Made by a program: the position numbers and the translations under genes. Positions 7,653-15,787 of a DNA stretch of 64,000 nucleotides are shown here, piece by piece; positions within the stretch are counted from its first letter, which is position 1; each line of letters opens with the position of its first letter. The DNA is from Sphingomonas kaistensis (lineage in GTDB: Bacteria; Pseudomonadota; Alphaproteobacteria; Sphingomonadales; Sphingomonadaceae), in the NCBI RefSeq assembly GCF_011927725.1, contig NZ_JAATJC010000001.1:1619001-1683000 (forward strand), read 5' to 3'. A model generated the notes under the pieces. It saw nothing but the letters and a program-made list of their open reading frames with translations, was not told where the DNA came from and ran no database searches.

Positions 7653-10600
7653 TCACTTGCCCCCGGCCCGGCCGAACAAAGCGGCGGGCGTATCCTGGTC
7701 GAACTTGAGGCGCAGGGTCACAAAAGGACCAGCGCGGGTGTAGCGGGCATCCGAGAAGTCGCGATCGCGGAAGCCCTTGATGTTGTAACCGAGGCTCACC
7801 CAGCTGTTCTTGACGGGCGAGATCCCGACCGACGGGCCGACCAGGTAATCGACGGTGCCCGAAGAAGCGACATGGCGGACCGCGGCATTAAGGCTGAAGT
7901 CCAGCCGGTCGCTGAGGTCGCGGCGCACTTCGAGACCGATGAGGTTGCTGAAGCCGGCATAATCGTCGGCACCGAAGGTGTCGAAGACATACTTCGAACC
8001 CCAGTAGAGCGAGACCTGGTAGCGCTGGTACGCGCGCTTCGCCGTGTCGCGATCGTCGATGCCGGCCGCGCCGACGAGGTTGAGGGCGAGGTTGTTGACG
8101 ATCCGGCGAGTGCGGGCATCACCGACTACCGACAGGCCGTCGAAGCCGAGCAGGCCGCCGGGAGCGGTGATCGCTCTGGCGCCGCGACCGTTGGTGATCT
8201 CGTCCCAGCGCAGCTCGAGCTTGTCGAGCACGGCCCAGCGCGACCACAGCGGGCGCCAGGCGAACGAGCCATTGGCGAGGCCGAGCGTGGCGACCGTGCC
8301 ATCGGCGCTTCGAATGCGGCTGAAGCGAGCGGCGGCGGCCATACTGATGCCATCCTGGATCTGCCGCAGCAGCGCGGTCGACAGCGCGACCCGGTCGTCG
8401 AAGTCGCCGCGGCGAAGCTCGGCACGCGCGGTCCAGCTCAGCACTGGAGTGCGATAGGTAGCTCCAGCACTCACCGCCCAGAAGTCGTCGCTGATCGTCT
8501 TGCCCTCGTCGAGGTAGCCGCCGGCGGCAACCGGGTGATTCAGGTTGACGATGTTGTCGGCGGCAATTGCGCCCTTCAGCGTGCGGCTCCCGTCGACCGC
8601 GAGGTCCACGCTCCAGCGAGGGGTGAGGATCAGCGACTGGCTGATGCCATAGAGGCCGTAGGTGCGCCCGCCGAACTCGCCCATGCCCTGCTGGTTGACC
8701 GTGGTCGCCAGGCGCATGCCGCGCCACGGTGCCGCTTCGATGCCGAGGCTGGTGGTGGCGGTGTCGACCTTGGCGCCGTCGGTGATCTCGTGGCTGGCGA
8801 GCAGGCGGACATCGGGGCGGACCGCCCAGGATAGGCCGGCGCGGTAGCGGTTTGGGAAGTCGAGGCTCTCGCCCTTGCCGGCCAGGCCGACCGCGGCGTC
8901 GGCATCGAGCTGCAGGCGGTTGCCGAATAGCTGCTGCGAGCCGCCGAGGGTGACCTGCTGGCTGATCAGGGTCTCGCCCGAAGGCACTTCATCGCGAGCG
9001 AACTGATAGCCGGCGCGGATCGAGGTGCGGGGTGCTCGATATTCGACCTGGCTGCGCAGCGCGTCGCGGCTGGCGCCGGTTGCCACGATGTCCTCGTGCC
9101 AGCCGCCGACGGTTAGCGAAAAACCCTGTGCGCGGCCGAGGCGGACGTCGGCACCGAACTTGCGGGTGCCGGCTTCCGCACGGTTGAGCTGGCCAACCCC
9201 GAAGCCGAGGTCCTGCTGGCGGAAGTAGGCGAGGGCGTCGAGCGTCTCTCCGCGATGCTCGGCCTCGAGCAGATAGGCCTGGCCCTGGCGCTTCTCGCCC
9301 GCAGCGTTGGTGCGGCTGGTGGCGATCTCGGCGCGGACTTCGGTAGTGCCGCCAAGGCGGACCTTGGCATCGACGGCGGCCAGGTCGCTGGTTTGCGCCG
9401 GGTCGGCATCGCGCAGCACGGTCGCGCCGACTTCGGCACGCCCAGCGGCAACCCGCGCGACGGCGCGCAGGCCACCGTTCCAGCGACGCGTGCCTTCGCC
9501 GTGTGTTTCGTATTCGACGACGATGAAGATCGGATTGCCCTCGCCGTCCCGGCTGGCGATCGGCTGGCGGAAGTCGATGCTGCCGGCCTCGTAGCTGATG
9601 TCGTAATCGGCGTGGCGGGTCAGCTCGCGGCTCGACAGGATGAGGTTGGAGCGAAGGCGGTCGCGCACTTCGACCCACACCTTGTCCGAGTTGATGACGA
9701 TGTCGTTGCGGCTGAGGCGATAGAGCGAGGCAAGGCCAGAGCCCTGGATCTCGTCGCGCGCGAAGCGGAAGCCGGTGTCGGCGGCGAACGCTTGGACCGC
9801 CAGCTTGTTCGAGCGAAACTCGCTCTTGAGGCCGGTCAGGCTGCGGCTGTAGCGGGCCAGTTGCGTGTCGTTGAAGCCGGTTTCAAGGTCGCCGAACAGC
9901 GCGTAGAATTGTGGGCGCTCCAAGCGGAGGTAGACCTTGCGGCTGCTTGCGGCGTCATAGGCCTGCTCGGTGCCGTCGGCGTAGAGGTCGTAATAGCGCT
10001 GCGGATCGATCACGCCGCCGAGCGGACGGCGCGCGTCGCGGCCGGTCTTCTTGTCGGTGTCGTAGGCCATGGTCAGCAGCCACTTGCCGAGGATCCGGCC
10101 CTTGGCGAAAAAGGCGACCTGGCCGTCGGTGAAGCGCTTTGGCGCGCCCTTGCCGCCGAGCCGCTCGGCATGATCGTCCAGAACGTTGAAGCCCGCGGTA
10201 CCGGCGGCGAAGCCGACGACGACCCAAGGCTGGTCGCCCGGCGCCATCCAGCCACGCACGACCTCGCGGACCTGGCGGCGCTCGACCTGGTGAGTAAAGG
10301 CAAATTCGATCGACCCGGCCTGCGTGGTCGGGGCGAGCTCGATCAGCGCGACGCCATCGTCGGTCGACACCTGCCAGGTCGGCTGGGCGCGGTCGGCGCC
10401 GGATAGCTGGCGGGCCTGCTGCAGGTCGAGGTCGCTGGCGACGCGGTAAGGCGCAGTCAGCTGGAAGGTGCCGGTGACGCCCTTGCGGACCGGCTTGCCG
10501 GCACGGTCGGTAAGGCGCATCGCGACGATCGCGCGGGTGCGGCCATCGGCGATCAAGCGCGACTGGGAGGAAACCAGCTCGGCCCGGGCGACACTGTTGG

Positions 10601-12749
10601 CGTAGTGCAGCGTCTGCGCGAACTTCTCGAGCAGCGCACCACCGGCGCCGCGGACCTCGACCTCGAGACGGTTATCGCCTTCGTTCAGCGGCAAGCCCTG
10701 GTACTGAGTGACGAGAAAGCTCTTGTCCTTGCTCGCATCGCTGGTGTCGAGGTTGATGTCGGGCACCGTGACACCGTTCATGCGTAGCTTGAGGCTGCTG
10801 CCGGCGACATGCTTCACGACGACGCGGACGGCCGGCGATGCAGGATTGAAACCCTCACCAGGGAACAGCAGCGCATTGCCCGCCTGTTGACCGGCGAACC
10901 AGTCGACCGCCGGAGCCGCGGTGGGAGGCGCGATGGCCGGCTGAGCAGGGGCAGGGGCCGCAACTAGCGCGCCGGTGCGACGCAGGTGGAAGTTGGTGCG
11001 CCACAGAGTGCCGCCGCGCACTTCGGCGAATTGCGAGATGGCGCTGCCGCCGTGACGGGTGTCGCGAAGGCATTGCACCGGCTCATACCCCTCAGGCAGG
11101 CTGGCCACGTCGAGCTGGACGACGTGGGCGCCGGGACGGACGCCCTCGAAGTGGAATAGGCCTTCGCGGTCGGACAGGACGTAACTGCCGTCCTCCATCA
11201 GGATACGGATGCCGGGGACGCCCGCCATCTTGGTCTCGGGCGCATCGCAGCCTCCGTCGGAAACGCGGCCGACCAGGGTCGCGGCATCGCTCATCAGGAA
11301 CGGGCGGATGTCGACGATGGCGCGTGCCTCGTTGCTGGTGGCGATGCCGCCCGCGGTCGCGACGACCTTGTTCAGCGCTTCGCCGGTTGGGGCCGCTCCG
11401 GTGACCTGGACGACATAGGTGACGACGCGGGTCGAACGGGCAGCCACGCTGCCGAGCGCCAGGCGAAAGCCGTTGCCCGACGCGTTTAGGACCGGCTCGG
11501 CGGTCGCCTTGCCATCGACGCGCAGCGAACCGGACTTGTAGCGCAGCCCCATGCTCATGCTGTCGAGCAGGACCGTGGCGTTCAAGGCCACGGTCGCGTT
11601 GCTGTTCTCGACCGTCACGCGATACTGAATGAGATCGCCGGCGCTAGCCTCGCTGACTGAGGCGGTCTTGCGGACCTGCAGCGGCAGCTGGCGCGGGTCG
11701 AGCGGCACGTCGATGCGGAAGAGGGCAAGCCCGTTGACCACGAACGGCAGCAGGTAGGAGCCCTGGGCATCGATCTGGAACGGACCGGACGGGCCGCTCA
11801 GCTGGCGGAGCTGGTCGGCGGGAACCTGGCTCGCGGCAGTGTAGCCGGCAGGGGGCACGATCTTCAGCTGGTAATTGCCGGGCGCGACGACCGGGAATCG
11901 GAAACCGCCGACCGGTAGCTTGTAGGTCCGTCCAGCCGAGTCCGTCACTATACCGCCGCTGGTCACCGTGGCCGGGAAGCGGCTTGCCCCATCGTCGCCG
12001 AAGACGAGGGCCGGCTGGCCAGTAGCGCGGTCGATCAGGGTGATCTCGGCGCCATTGAGGAGCGCGCCGGTCTGACTGTCGAAGACATATTGGATCGGAT
12101 CGCTGACGACCGTCGCCTTGGACACGTCCGAGCTGTAGGCAGGGTCGGTGTAGCTCGCCTGCAGCGCCGCTCCGACATCCATCGACAGGATGCAATCGAA
12201 GCGGGTCGATGCCGGGGGCGTGCTTGCGGTCATGAACTCGGCGGCGAACAGGCCGGTATCCGGGCCGGTCTCACGGAGGCGGAGGAGTTCTTCATCGCCA
12301 TTGCTGCTGGTGAGCGTCACCTCGACCCACTCACGGCTGGTGGGATCGGTGTTGCGATTGGCATCGGTGAGAGAGACGATCAGCTTGTCGCCGGCGTGGG
12401 CGGCCGCGGTTTCGATCGCCATCTGCTGCTGACTGCCATCGGCGGCCACGCGCGCAGCGGCGCTCGACGAGAAGCTGCCCTTGGCGTCGCGGCACAGCCC
12501 GCCGTCGGTCGGGACGATCACCCCACCGCTGCTCGCGGTACGGAGGAACATGACCTTCGACGGCGAGGGCGGGAGCAGTCGGTCGGCGACCACGGTATTG
12601 GAAAAATAGGTCTGACGGGTCCCACCGAGCTGCAGCGATAGGCTGGCGCGGTTCTCGATCGGCGCTGCGATGGCCGGCCCGCTCACGCCAAGCAGTATCG
12701 CCGCGAGGGCGATCAGGCTGGCGAGGAAAAGGCGGGCTGAGCGGGTCAT
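7653..12749 (-). CDS. Giant DUF11/SdrD-like protein with C-terminal outer-membrane barrel
   Basis: A 1698-residue protein. Residues 1-28 are a signal peptide. In order: an N-terminal segment with ENRASLSLQLGG shared with its neighbours (~30-60); a LRLRETGPDTGLF beta repeat (~155-175); prealbumin-like/SdrD-B segments (~215-310); a DUF11 domain (~370-480); a second SdrD/carboxypeptidase-regulatory fold (GVPGIRILMEDGSYVLSDRE, ~510-560); an Ig/invasin-like segment (~690-830). From ~850 to the end come alternating amphipathic strands and arginine/tyrosine-rich turns (YYDLYADG..., RKVYLRLERPQF), typical of an outer-membrane beta-barrel, ending in FVTLRLKF close to the C-terminus. It could anchor or export the smaller DUF11 subunits; that is inference. 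It is not a TonB receptor: no plug or TonB box is visible. Confidence 0.75.
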   Translation of the reverse strand: MTRSARLFLASLIALAAILLGVSGPAIAAPIENRASLSLQLGGTRQTYFSNTVVADRLLPPSPSKVMFLRTASSGGVIVPTDGGLCRDAKGSFSSSAAARVAADGSQQQMAIETAAAHAGDKLIVSLTDANRNTDPTSREWVEVTLTSSNGDEELLRLRETGPDTGLFAAEFMTASTPPASTRFDCILSMDVGAALQASYTDPAYSSDVSKATVVSDPIQYVFDSQTGALLNGAEITLIDRATGQPALVFGDDGASRFPATVTSGGIVTDSAGRTYKLPVGGFRFPVVAPGNYQLKIVPPAGYTAASQVPADQLRQLSGPSGPFQIDAQGSYLLPFVVNGLALFRIDVPLDPRQLPLQVRKTASVSEASAGDLIQYRVTVENSNATVALNATVLLDSMSMGLRYKSGSLRVDGKATAEPVLNASGNGFRLALGSVAARSTRVVTYVVQVTGAAPTGEALNKVVATAGGIATSNEARAIVDIRPFLMSDAATLVGRVSDGGCDAPETKMAGVPGIRILMEDGSYVLSDREGLFHFEGVRPGAHVVQLDVASLPEGYEPVQCLRDTRHGGSAISQFAEVRGGTLWRTNFHLRRTGALVAAPAPAQPAIAPPTAAPAVDWFAGQQAGNALLFPGEGFNPASPAVRVVVKHVAGSSLKLRMNGVTVPDINLDTSDASKDKSFLVTQYQGLPLNEGDNRLEVEVRGAGGALLEKFAQTLHYANSVARAELVSSQSRLIADGRTRAIVAMRLTDRAGKPVRKGVTGTFQLTAPYRVASDLDLQQARQLSGADRAQPTWQVSTDDGVALIELAPTTQAGSIEFAFTHQVERRQVREVVRGWMAPGDQPWVVVGFAAGTAGFNVLDDHAERLGGKGAPKRFTDGQVAFFAKGRILGKWLLTMAYDTDKKTGRDARRPLGGVIDPQRYYDLYADGTEQAYDAASSRKVYLRLERPQFYALFGDLETGFNDTQLARYSRSLTGLKSEFRSNKLAVQAFAADTGFRFARDEIQGSGLASLYRLSRNDIVINSDKVWVEVRDRLRSNLILSSRELTRHADYDISYEAGSIDFRQPIASRDGEGNPIFIVVEYETHGEGTRRWNGGLRAVARVAAGRAEVGATVLRDADPAQTSDLAAVDAKVRLGGTTEVRAEIATSRTNAAGEKRQGQAYLLEAEHRGETLDALAYFRQQDLGFGVGQLNRAEAGTRKFGADVRLGRAQGFSLTVGGWHEDIVATGASRDALRSQVEYRAPRTSIRAGYQFARDEVPSGETLISQQVTLGGSQQLFGNRLQLDADAAVGLAGKGESLDFPNRYRAGLSWAVRPDVRLLASHEITDGAKVDTATTSLGIEAAPWRGMRLATTVNQQGMGEFGGRTYGLYGISQSLILTPRWSVDLAVDGSRTLKGAIAADNIVNLNHPVAAGGYLDEGKTISDDFWAVSAGATYRTPVLSWTARAELRRGDFDDRVALSTALLRQIQDGISMAAAARFSRIRSADGTVATLGLANGSFAWRPLWSRWAVLDKLELRWDEITNGRGARAITAPGGLLGFDGLSVVGDARTRRIVNNLALNLVGAAGIDDRDTAKRAYQRYQVSLYWGSKYVFDTFGADDYAGFSNLIGLEVRRDLSDRLDFSLNAAVRHVASSGTVDYLVGPSVGISPVKNSWVSLGYNIKGFRDRDFSDARYTRAGPFVTLRLKFDQDTPAALFGRAGGK

Positions 12750-12812
12750 CGAGTATCCGAATAGGAGGGGGAGAAAGACCCCGCCGGGCGCCGGTCAGGA
12801 GCGGCACCCAGC

Positions 12813-12824
12813 GGGGGGGGGGGG
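12813..12824. repeat. G12 homopolymer (C12 on the coding strand)
   Basis: Twelve consecutive G on the plus strand, 64-75 bp upstream of the ATG of the giant gene and just downstream of the stop and hairpin of the preceding gene. Tracts of this length slip during replication and in other bacteria underlie phase variation of surface proteins. Here it lies outside coding sequence, so any effect would be on transcript structure or promoter spacing. Confidence 0.85.
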
Positions 12825-12846
12825 CGCCTCGCCCAGAAGCGAGGCG
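12825..12846 (-). terminator. Intercistronic stem-loop before the giant gene
   Basis: A perfect 8-bp stem, CGCCTCGC/GCGAGGCG, with a 6-nt loop. It starts 7 nt after the stop codon of the upstream DUF11 gene and runs directly into the C12 tract on the minus strand. No U-tract follows, so it is more likely a partial terminator, processing site or mRNA stabiliser than a full intrinsic terminator. Confidence 0.6.
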
Positions 12847-12852
12847 GAACGC

Positions 12853-13932
12853 TTAGTTGATGGTCACGCGAAAGCGGATCGCCGAGGAGGCGCCGCCGTT
12901 GATCGTGCCGAGGTTCGAAGTGACGGTATTCGAGCTGAAGTTGCTCTGGTCGCCGTCGGCCGCATCGGTCTGTAGCGTGCCGTCGGTGTTGCAGGTGCCG
13001 CTGCTAACCGTCACGCCGGTGAAGATCGAACCGTTGAGGTAGGTCACGCCGCTGACGCTGGCGAGATTATCACTGATGATCGCCGAGTTGGCCGCACCGG
13101 CACCGGTGTTGGTGGCGACGATGCAATATTCGACGGTCGCGCCCGGGATGCGCTTCGGGTTGGTGGTGCCGTTGAACGGGTCGGAGATGATCTTGCTGCT
13201 CTTGGCGAGCACCAGGGTCGGGGCGACCACCTTGTACGTATCGTCGGCCGACGACTTGCCGTCGCGCAGCGCGTCGGTCTTGCCGGCGATGTCGGCGAAG
13301 ACGATGTCGACCACCGCCGGGTTGTCGGCGCCGGCCGACTGGACGAGGTCGCTGCCCTGCGCATTGGTCGTGCCACCTGCGGCGGCAGTGGCGGTCAGCA
13401 CGACGCCCGCGAGGCTGGCGTCAGCCTGGCCGGCCGGCGTGTCCGAGACGATGAATACGGTGCGGGTCGCGTCGGCGGCGAGCTCATCGACATAGGTCGC
13501 GACGTCGACGCCGGCGTCGTAGATACCGTTGTTGTTGCTGTCGACGAACACGCGAATGTTGTTCTGGTTGAAACTGTCCGTACCGCCAAACGCCACCGTC
13601 TGTCCGCTCGCCAGCTGGCTTGCCAGCAGCGAGAAGTCGAGCGTCGCGTTGGATGTGTTCGTGACGGTGAAAGTGGTTACGAAATTGAGGCCGCCGGGCG
13701 AGGTCGGCGAGACCAGGCCGCCGACTTCGGCGACGGTCAGGTTGACCTTCTGGTCGACCTTGAAAGTGGCGATGTTGGAATTGACGTTCGCTTGGGTGAC
13801 ACCGCCGGTCGCGTAACCGATGGTGGCCGTGTTGTTGACGTCGGTGCCGGCAGGCGTGCCGGCCGCCGTCACGGCGGTGGCGAACGACAGGGCCGAAGCC
13901 GTGCCGAGCGCTATGTAGAGTGCCTTCTTCAT
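12853..13932 (-). CDS. Secreted DUF11-type subunit
   Basis: A 359-residue protein with ATG and SD AGGGTAAG. A signal peptide covers ~1-23. The mature N-terminus reads AGTPAGTDVNNTATIGYATG, followed by GG...SN and a VDQKVNLTV strand, closely paralleling the first gene of the cluster. Residues ~128-137 (DSNNNGIYD) form a calcium-binding-like loop of the DxNxNGxxD type. A DUF11 domain (KSSKIISDPFNGTTNPKRIP..., ~245-359) closes the protein with the strand AIRFRVTIN. It is probably an exported structural or adhesive subunit. Placed between the small DUF11 gene and the giant barrel gene, it is followed by a stem-loop, which could make it more abundant than the downstream products. Confidence 0.75.
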   Translation of the reverse strand: MKKALYIALGTASALSFATAVTAAGTPAGTDVNNTATIGYATGGVTQANVNSNIATFKVDQKVNLTVAEVGGLVSPTSPGGLNFVTTFTVTNTSNATLDFSLLASQLASGQTVAFGGTDSFNQNNIRVFVDSNNNGIYDAGVDVATYVDELAADATRTVFIVSDTPAGQADASLAGVVLTATAAAGGTTNAQGSDLVQSAGADNPAVVDIVFADIAGKTDALRDGKSSADDTYKVVAPTLVLAKSSKIISDPFNGTTNPKRIPGATVEYCIVATNTGAGAANSAIISDNLASVSGVTYLNGSIFTGVTVSSGTCNTDGTLQTDAADGDQSNFSSNTVTSNLGTINGGASSAIRFRVTIN

Positions 13933-13997
13933 GATGATCTTACCCTGCTGTTACGATGGTGGTGGATGGGATGGATGGACCGGAGGAAATCGGGGTG

Positions 13998-14018
13998 AGC
14001 CGGTCCGGCGAACCGGCT
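13998..14018 (-). terminator. Intercistronic stem-loop overlapping a stop codon
   Basis: A perfect 7-bp stem, AGCCGGT/ACCGGCT, with a 7-nt loop. It overlaps the TAG of the 151-residue DUF11 gene and is 66 bp upstream of the next start. It lacks a U-run and probably attenuates or stabilises rather than ends the transcript. Confidence 0.45.
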
Positions 14019-14472
14019 ATTTTAGGCGCGCCTTGAAGAGCACGTGGCCGCTTGCCCCCGGGGCGATCGTGGCGAGGTTCCAGCGCACGTGAGTCACGTC
14101 CTTGGGCGCAGCGGGTCGCTGCGTGCCGTCGGCGTTGGCGACCTTGAGGGAAGTCAGGACGGCGAAAGTCTTGCCGCCGTCGACCGAGACCAGGGCGCTG
14201 TCGCCCGCGACATATTCGAGAGTCGCCGGGACCGGATTGGTCAGCACCACCTGCTCGGCAGGCTTGGCGCCGCCATTGGCGTAGCTCAGGTCATAGATGA
14301 CCTCCTGGCCCGGCGTGACGTTGCCGGCCGGGACCAGCACGACGCGCTTCACGCCGGCTTCCGCGACTGTCTTTTCCTGCAGCACGCGGGCCGTCAGGCT
14401 GACGCCTTGGGCTTGCGCAGCGCCGGCCAGCAGACTGCTGGCTACAAACGAAATGATGATCTTCTTCAACAT
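14017..14472 (-). CDS. Small secreted single-domain DUF11 protein
   Basis: A 151-residue protein. A signal peptide spans ~1-21, ending in GAAQA. The rest is one DUF11-like beta-sandwich: TARVLQEKTVAEAGVKRVVL, GQEVIYDLSYANGG, the domain signature NPVPATLEYVAGDS (~83-96), and a terminal strand HVLFKARLK. It starts 18 bp after the stop of the first gene of the cluster, so the two are co-transcribed. A single free domain of the same fold as the larger neighbours fits a minor subunit, cap or chaperone-like part, but this is speculative. Confidence 0.75.
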   Translation of the reverse strand: MLKKIIISFVASSLLAGAAQAQGVSLTARVLQEKTVAEAGVKRVVLVPAGNVTPGQEVIYDLSYANGGAKPAEQVVLTNPVPATLEYVAGDSALVSVDGGKTFAVLTSLKVANADGTQRPAAPKDVTHVRWNLATIAPGASGHVLFKARLK

Positions 14473-14490
14473 GATACAACTCTCCTGAGC

Positions 14491-15489
14491 TTAGCTGTTC
14501 ACACGCACTTGAAAGGAAATGACGGCGTTGGACTTGGCCGACAGGGCGCCGATGGCGACGCGGATCCCAGCCGTGCCGGCCTCGCCCGCATCGCCGTCCG
14601 CGGCGTCGGTGAGGCTTGCGCCGTTGAGCTTGAGCGAGCCGGCGACGTAGCTGGTGCCGGCCGGAATCGGATCTTCGACGAGCCCGCCGCTGGTGGGCAC
14701 CGCCCCCTGGTAGCTAGCCGTCAACGTGTAGGTGATGAGCGCACCGGGAAGCGCCGAGCTGCCGCCGTTCGGATCGACGATCTGCTGCGCCTTGGCGAGC
14801 TGTGGCACGGCTAGGCTAGCGACATAGCTGCCCTGGGTGATCGCGGTAGCGGTGGTGCCCCCGACGACGGCTTCGGTGCTGCCTTCACCGCGGCCGGCGA
14901 AGACGGTGCCGGGTGCGCCGCTGCCGGTCACCGCGGTCGCGCGCAGCGACGCAAGGCCGACCGCGGCATCCGCAAGGCCGGCGGGAACACCCCCAAGGAC
15001 GAAAACGGTGATGCTGGCGTCGGCCTTGAGCAGCGGATCGTCCGTGCCGGCACGATAGGTCTGGTCGACCCCCGGATCGAACAGGCCATTGCCGTTGGTG
15101 TCGAGGGCCAGGCTGGTGATCGCCGGGTCCCACTGGTCACCGCCGATCGCGCCGACGGCGCTGAGAACGAATGCCTCGGGTGCGTTGCCGGCGTTGACGA
15201 CGCGAAAGGACAGCACCCTGTTCTGGTCGCCGGCCGCCACCGGTACGCTGCCACCGTCGAGCGAGGCGACGGCGACGTCGATCCGCTCGTCGACCTTGAG
15301 CGAAGCTGCGTTGGACTGAACGGTGCGCTGCTCGCCGCCGGCGACCCAGCTCAGCTGCGCGACGTTGACGATCTCGCTGCCGGCGGGGGTGCCCTCGGCG
15401 TCGGCGGCCGTGGACGATGCAGCGCACAGGGCGAGCGACAGCGCAAGACGCGCCTGCCGTCCGATCCGTCCTGTCGTTTGCCTCGTCAT
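14491..15489 (-). CDS. Secreted DUF11-type subunit, first gene of the cluster
   Basis: A 332-residue protein started at ATG 15489, which has AAGGGAGC ~8 nt upstream; the longer frame to 15654 adds 55 residues without signal-peptide character. The signal peptide includes LALSLALCAASSTAADA. The mature N-terminus EGTPAGSEIVNVAQLSW...GG...SN and the calcium-loop-like DTNGNGLFD parallel the 359-residue neighbour, so the two are paralogues. The C-terminal DUF11 domain (KAQQIVDPNGGSSALPGALI...) ends in AVISFQVRVNS. It is probably transcribed from the promoter region that carries the TTTACA boxes at 15676-15752. Confidence 0.75.
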   Translation of the reverse strand: MTRQTTGRIGRQARLALSLALCAASSTAADAEGTPAGSEIVNVAQLSWVAGGEQRTVQSNAASLKVDERIDVAVASLDGGSVPVAAGDQNRVLSFRVVNAGNAPEAFVLSAVGAIGGDQWDPAITSLALDTNGNGLFDPGVDQTYRAGTDDPLLKADASITVFVLGGVPAGLADAAVGLASLRATAVTGSGAPGTVFAGRGEGSTEAVVGGTTATAITQGSYVASLAVPQLAKAQQIVDPNGGSSALPGALITYTLTASYQGAVPTSGGLVEDPIPAGTSYVAGSLKLNGASLTDAADGDAGEAGTAGIRVAIGALSAKSNAVISFQVRVNS

Positions 15490-15675
15490 TCCCGCGCGCT
15501 CCCTTGAAAGGATGCGCAGAACCGACCGTGAGGTCGCGACCGCAAGCTTGCAGACAATCAGCGAAAGGGGAACGCCGGCCGTCTGCGCACTGGTGGACTT
15601 GGTTGCACCCCGTGGGGGAAGCGACCGGCCCTGCGCGACACCCCCATTAGCCACGGCTTGCCGTTAACGCTCATC

Positions 15676-15752
15676 AACAGTTGTAAATTGCGCGGCTCCG
15701 GACCTGCTTTTACAACTGTTTACATCGCGTCCGCGCTTTACACTTGTTTACG
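15676..15752. promoter_or_regulatory. Array of TTTACA direct and inverted repeats (candidate operator)
   Basis: In the divergent gap between the DUF11 cluster and the DUF1508 gene, AACAGTTGTAAA (15676-15687) is a perfect 12-bp inverted copy of TTTACAACTGTT (15709-15720). A third, imperfect copy, TTTACACTTGTT, is at 15737-15748. Two pairs of hexamers are spaced exactly 10 bp start to start: TTTACA 15709 and 15719; TTTACA 15737 and TTTACG 15747. One-turn direct repeats are the usual layout of OmpR/PhoB-family operators, and such a regulator is encoded at 18328-19020. The link between the two is inference. Confidence 0.55.
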
Positions 15753-15787
15753 CGGCGCTGGCGACGAACCGTGTTAGCGGTCCGGTT

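Noticed and set aside
6104..7708. 534-codon plus-strand frame opposite the Gly-rich DUF11 gene
   Set aside because: Its Ala/Gly/Arg composition and lack of any domain are typical of an antisense shadow of GC-rich coding DNA; the minus-strand gene has a signal peptide and DUF11 domains.
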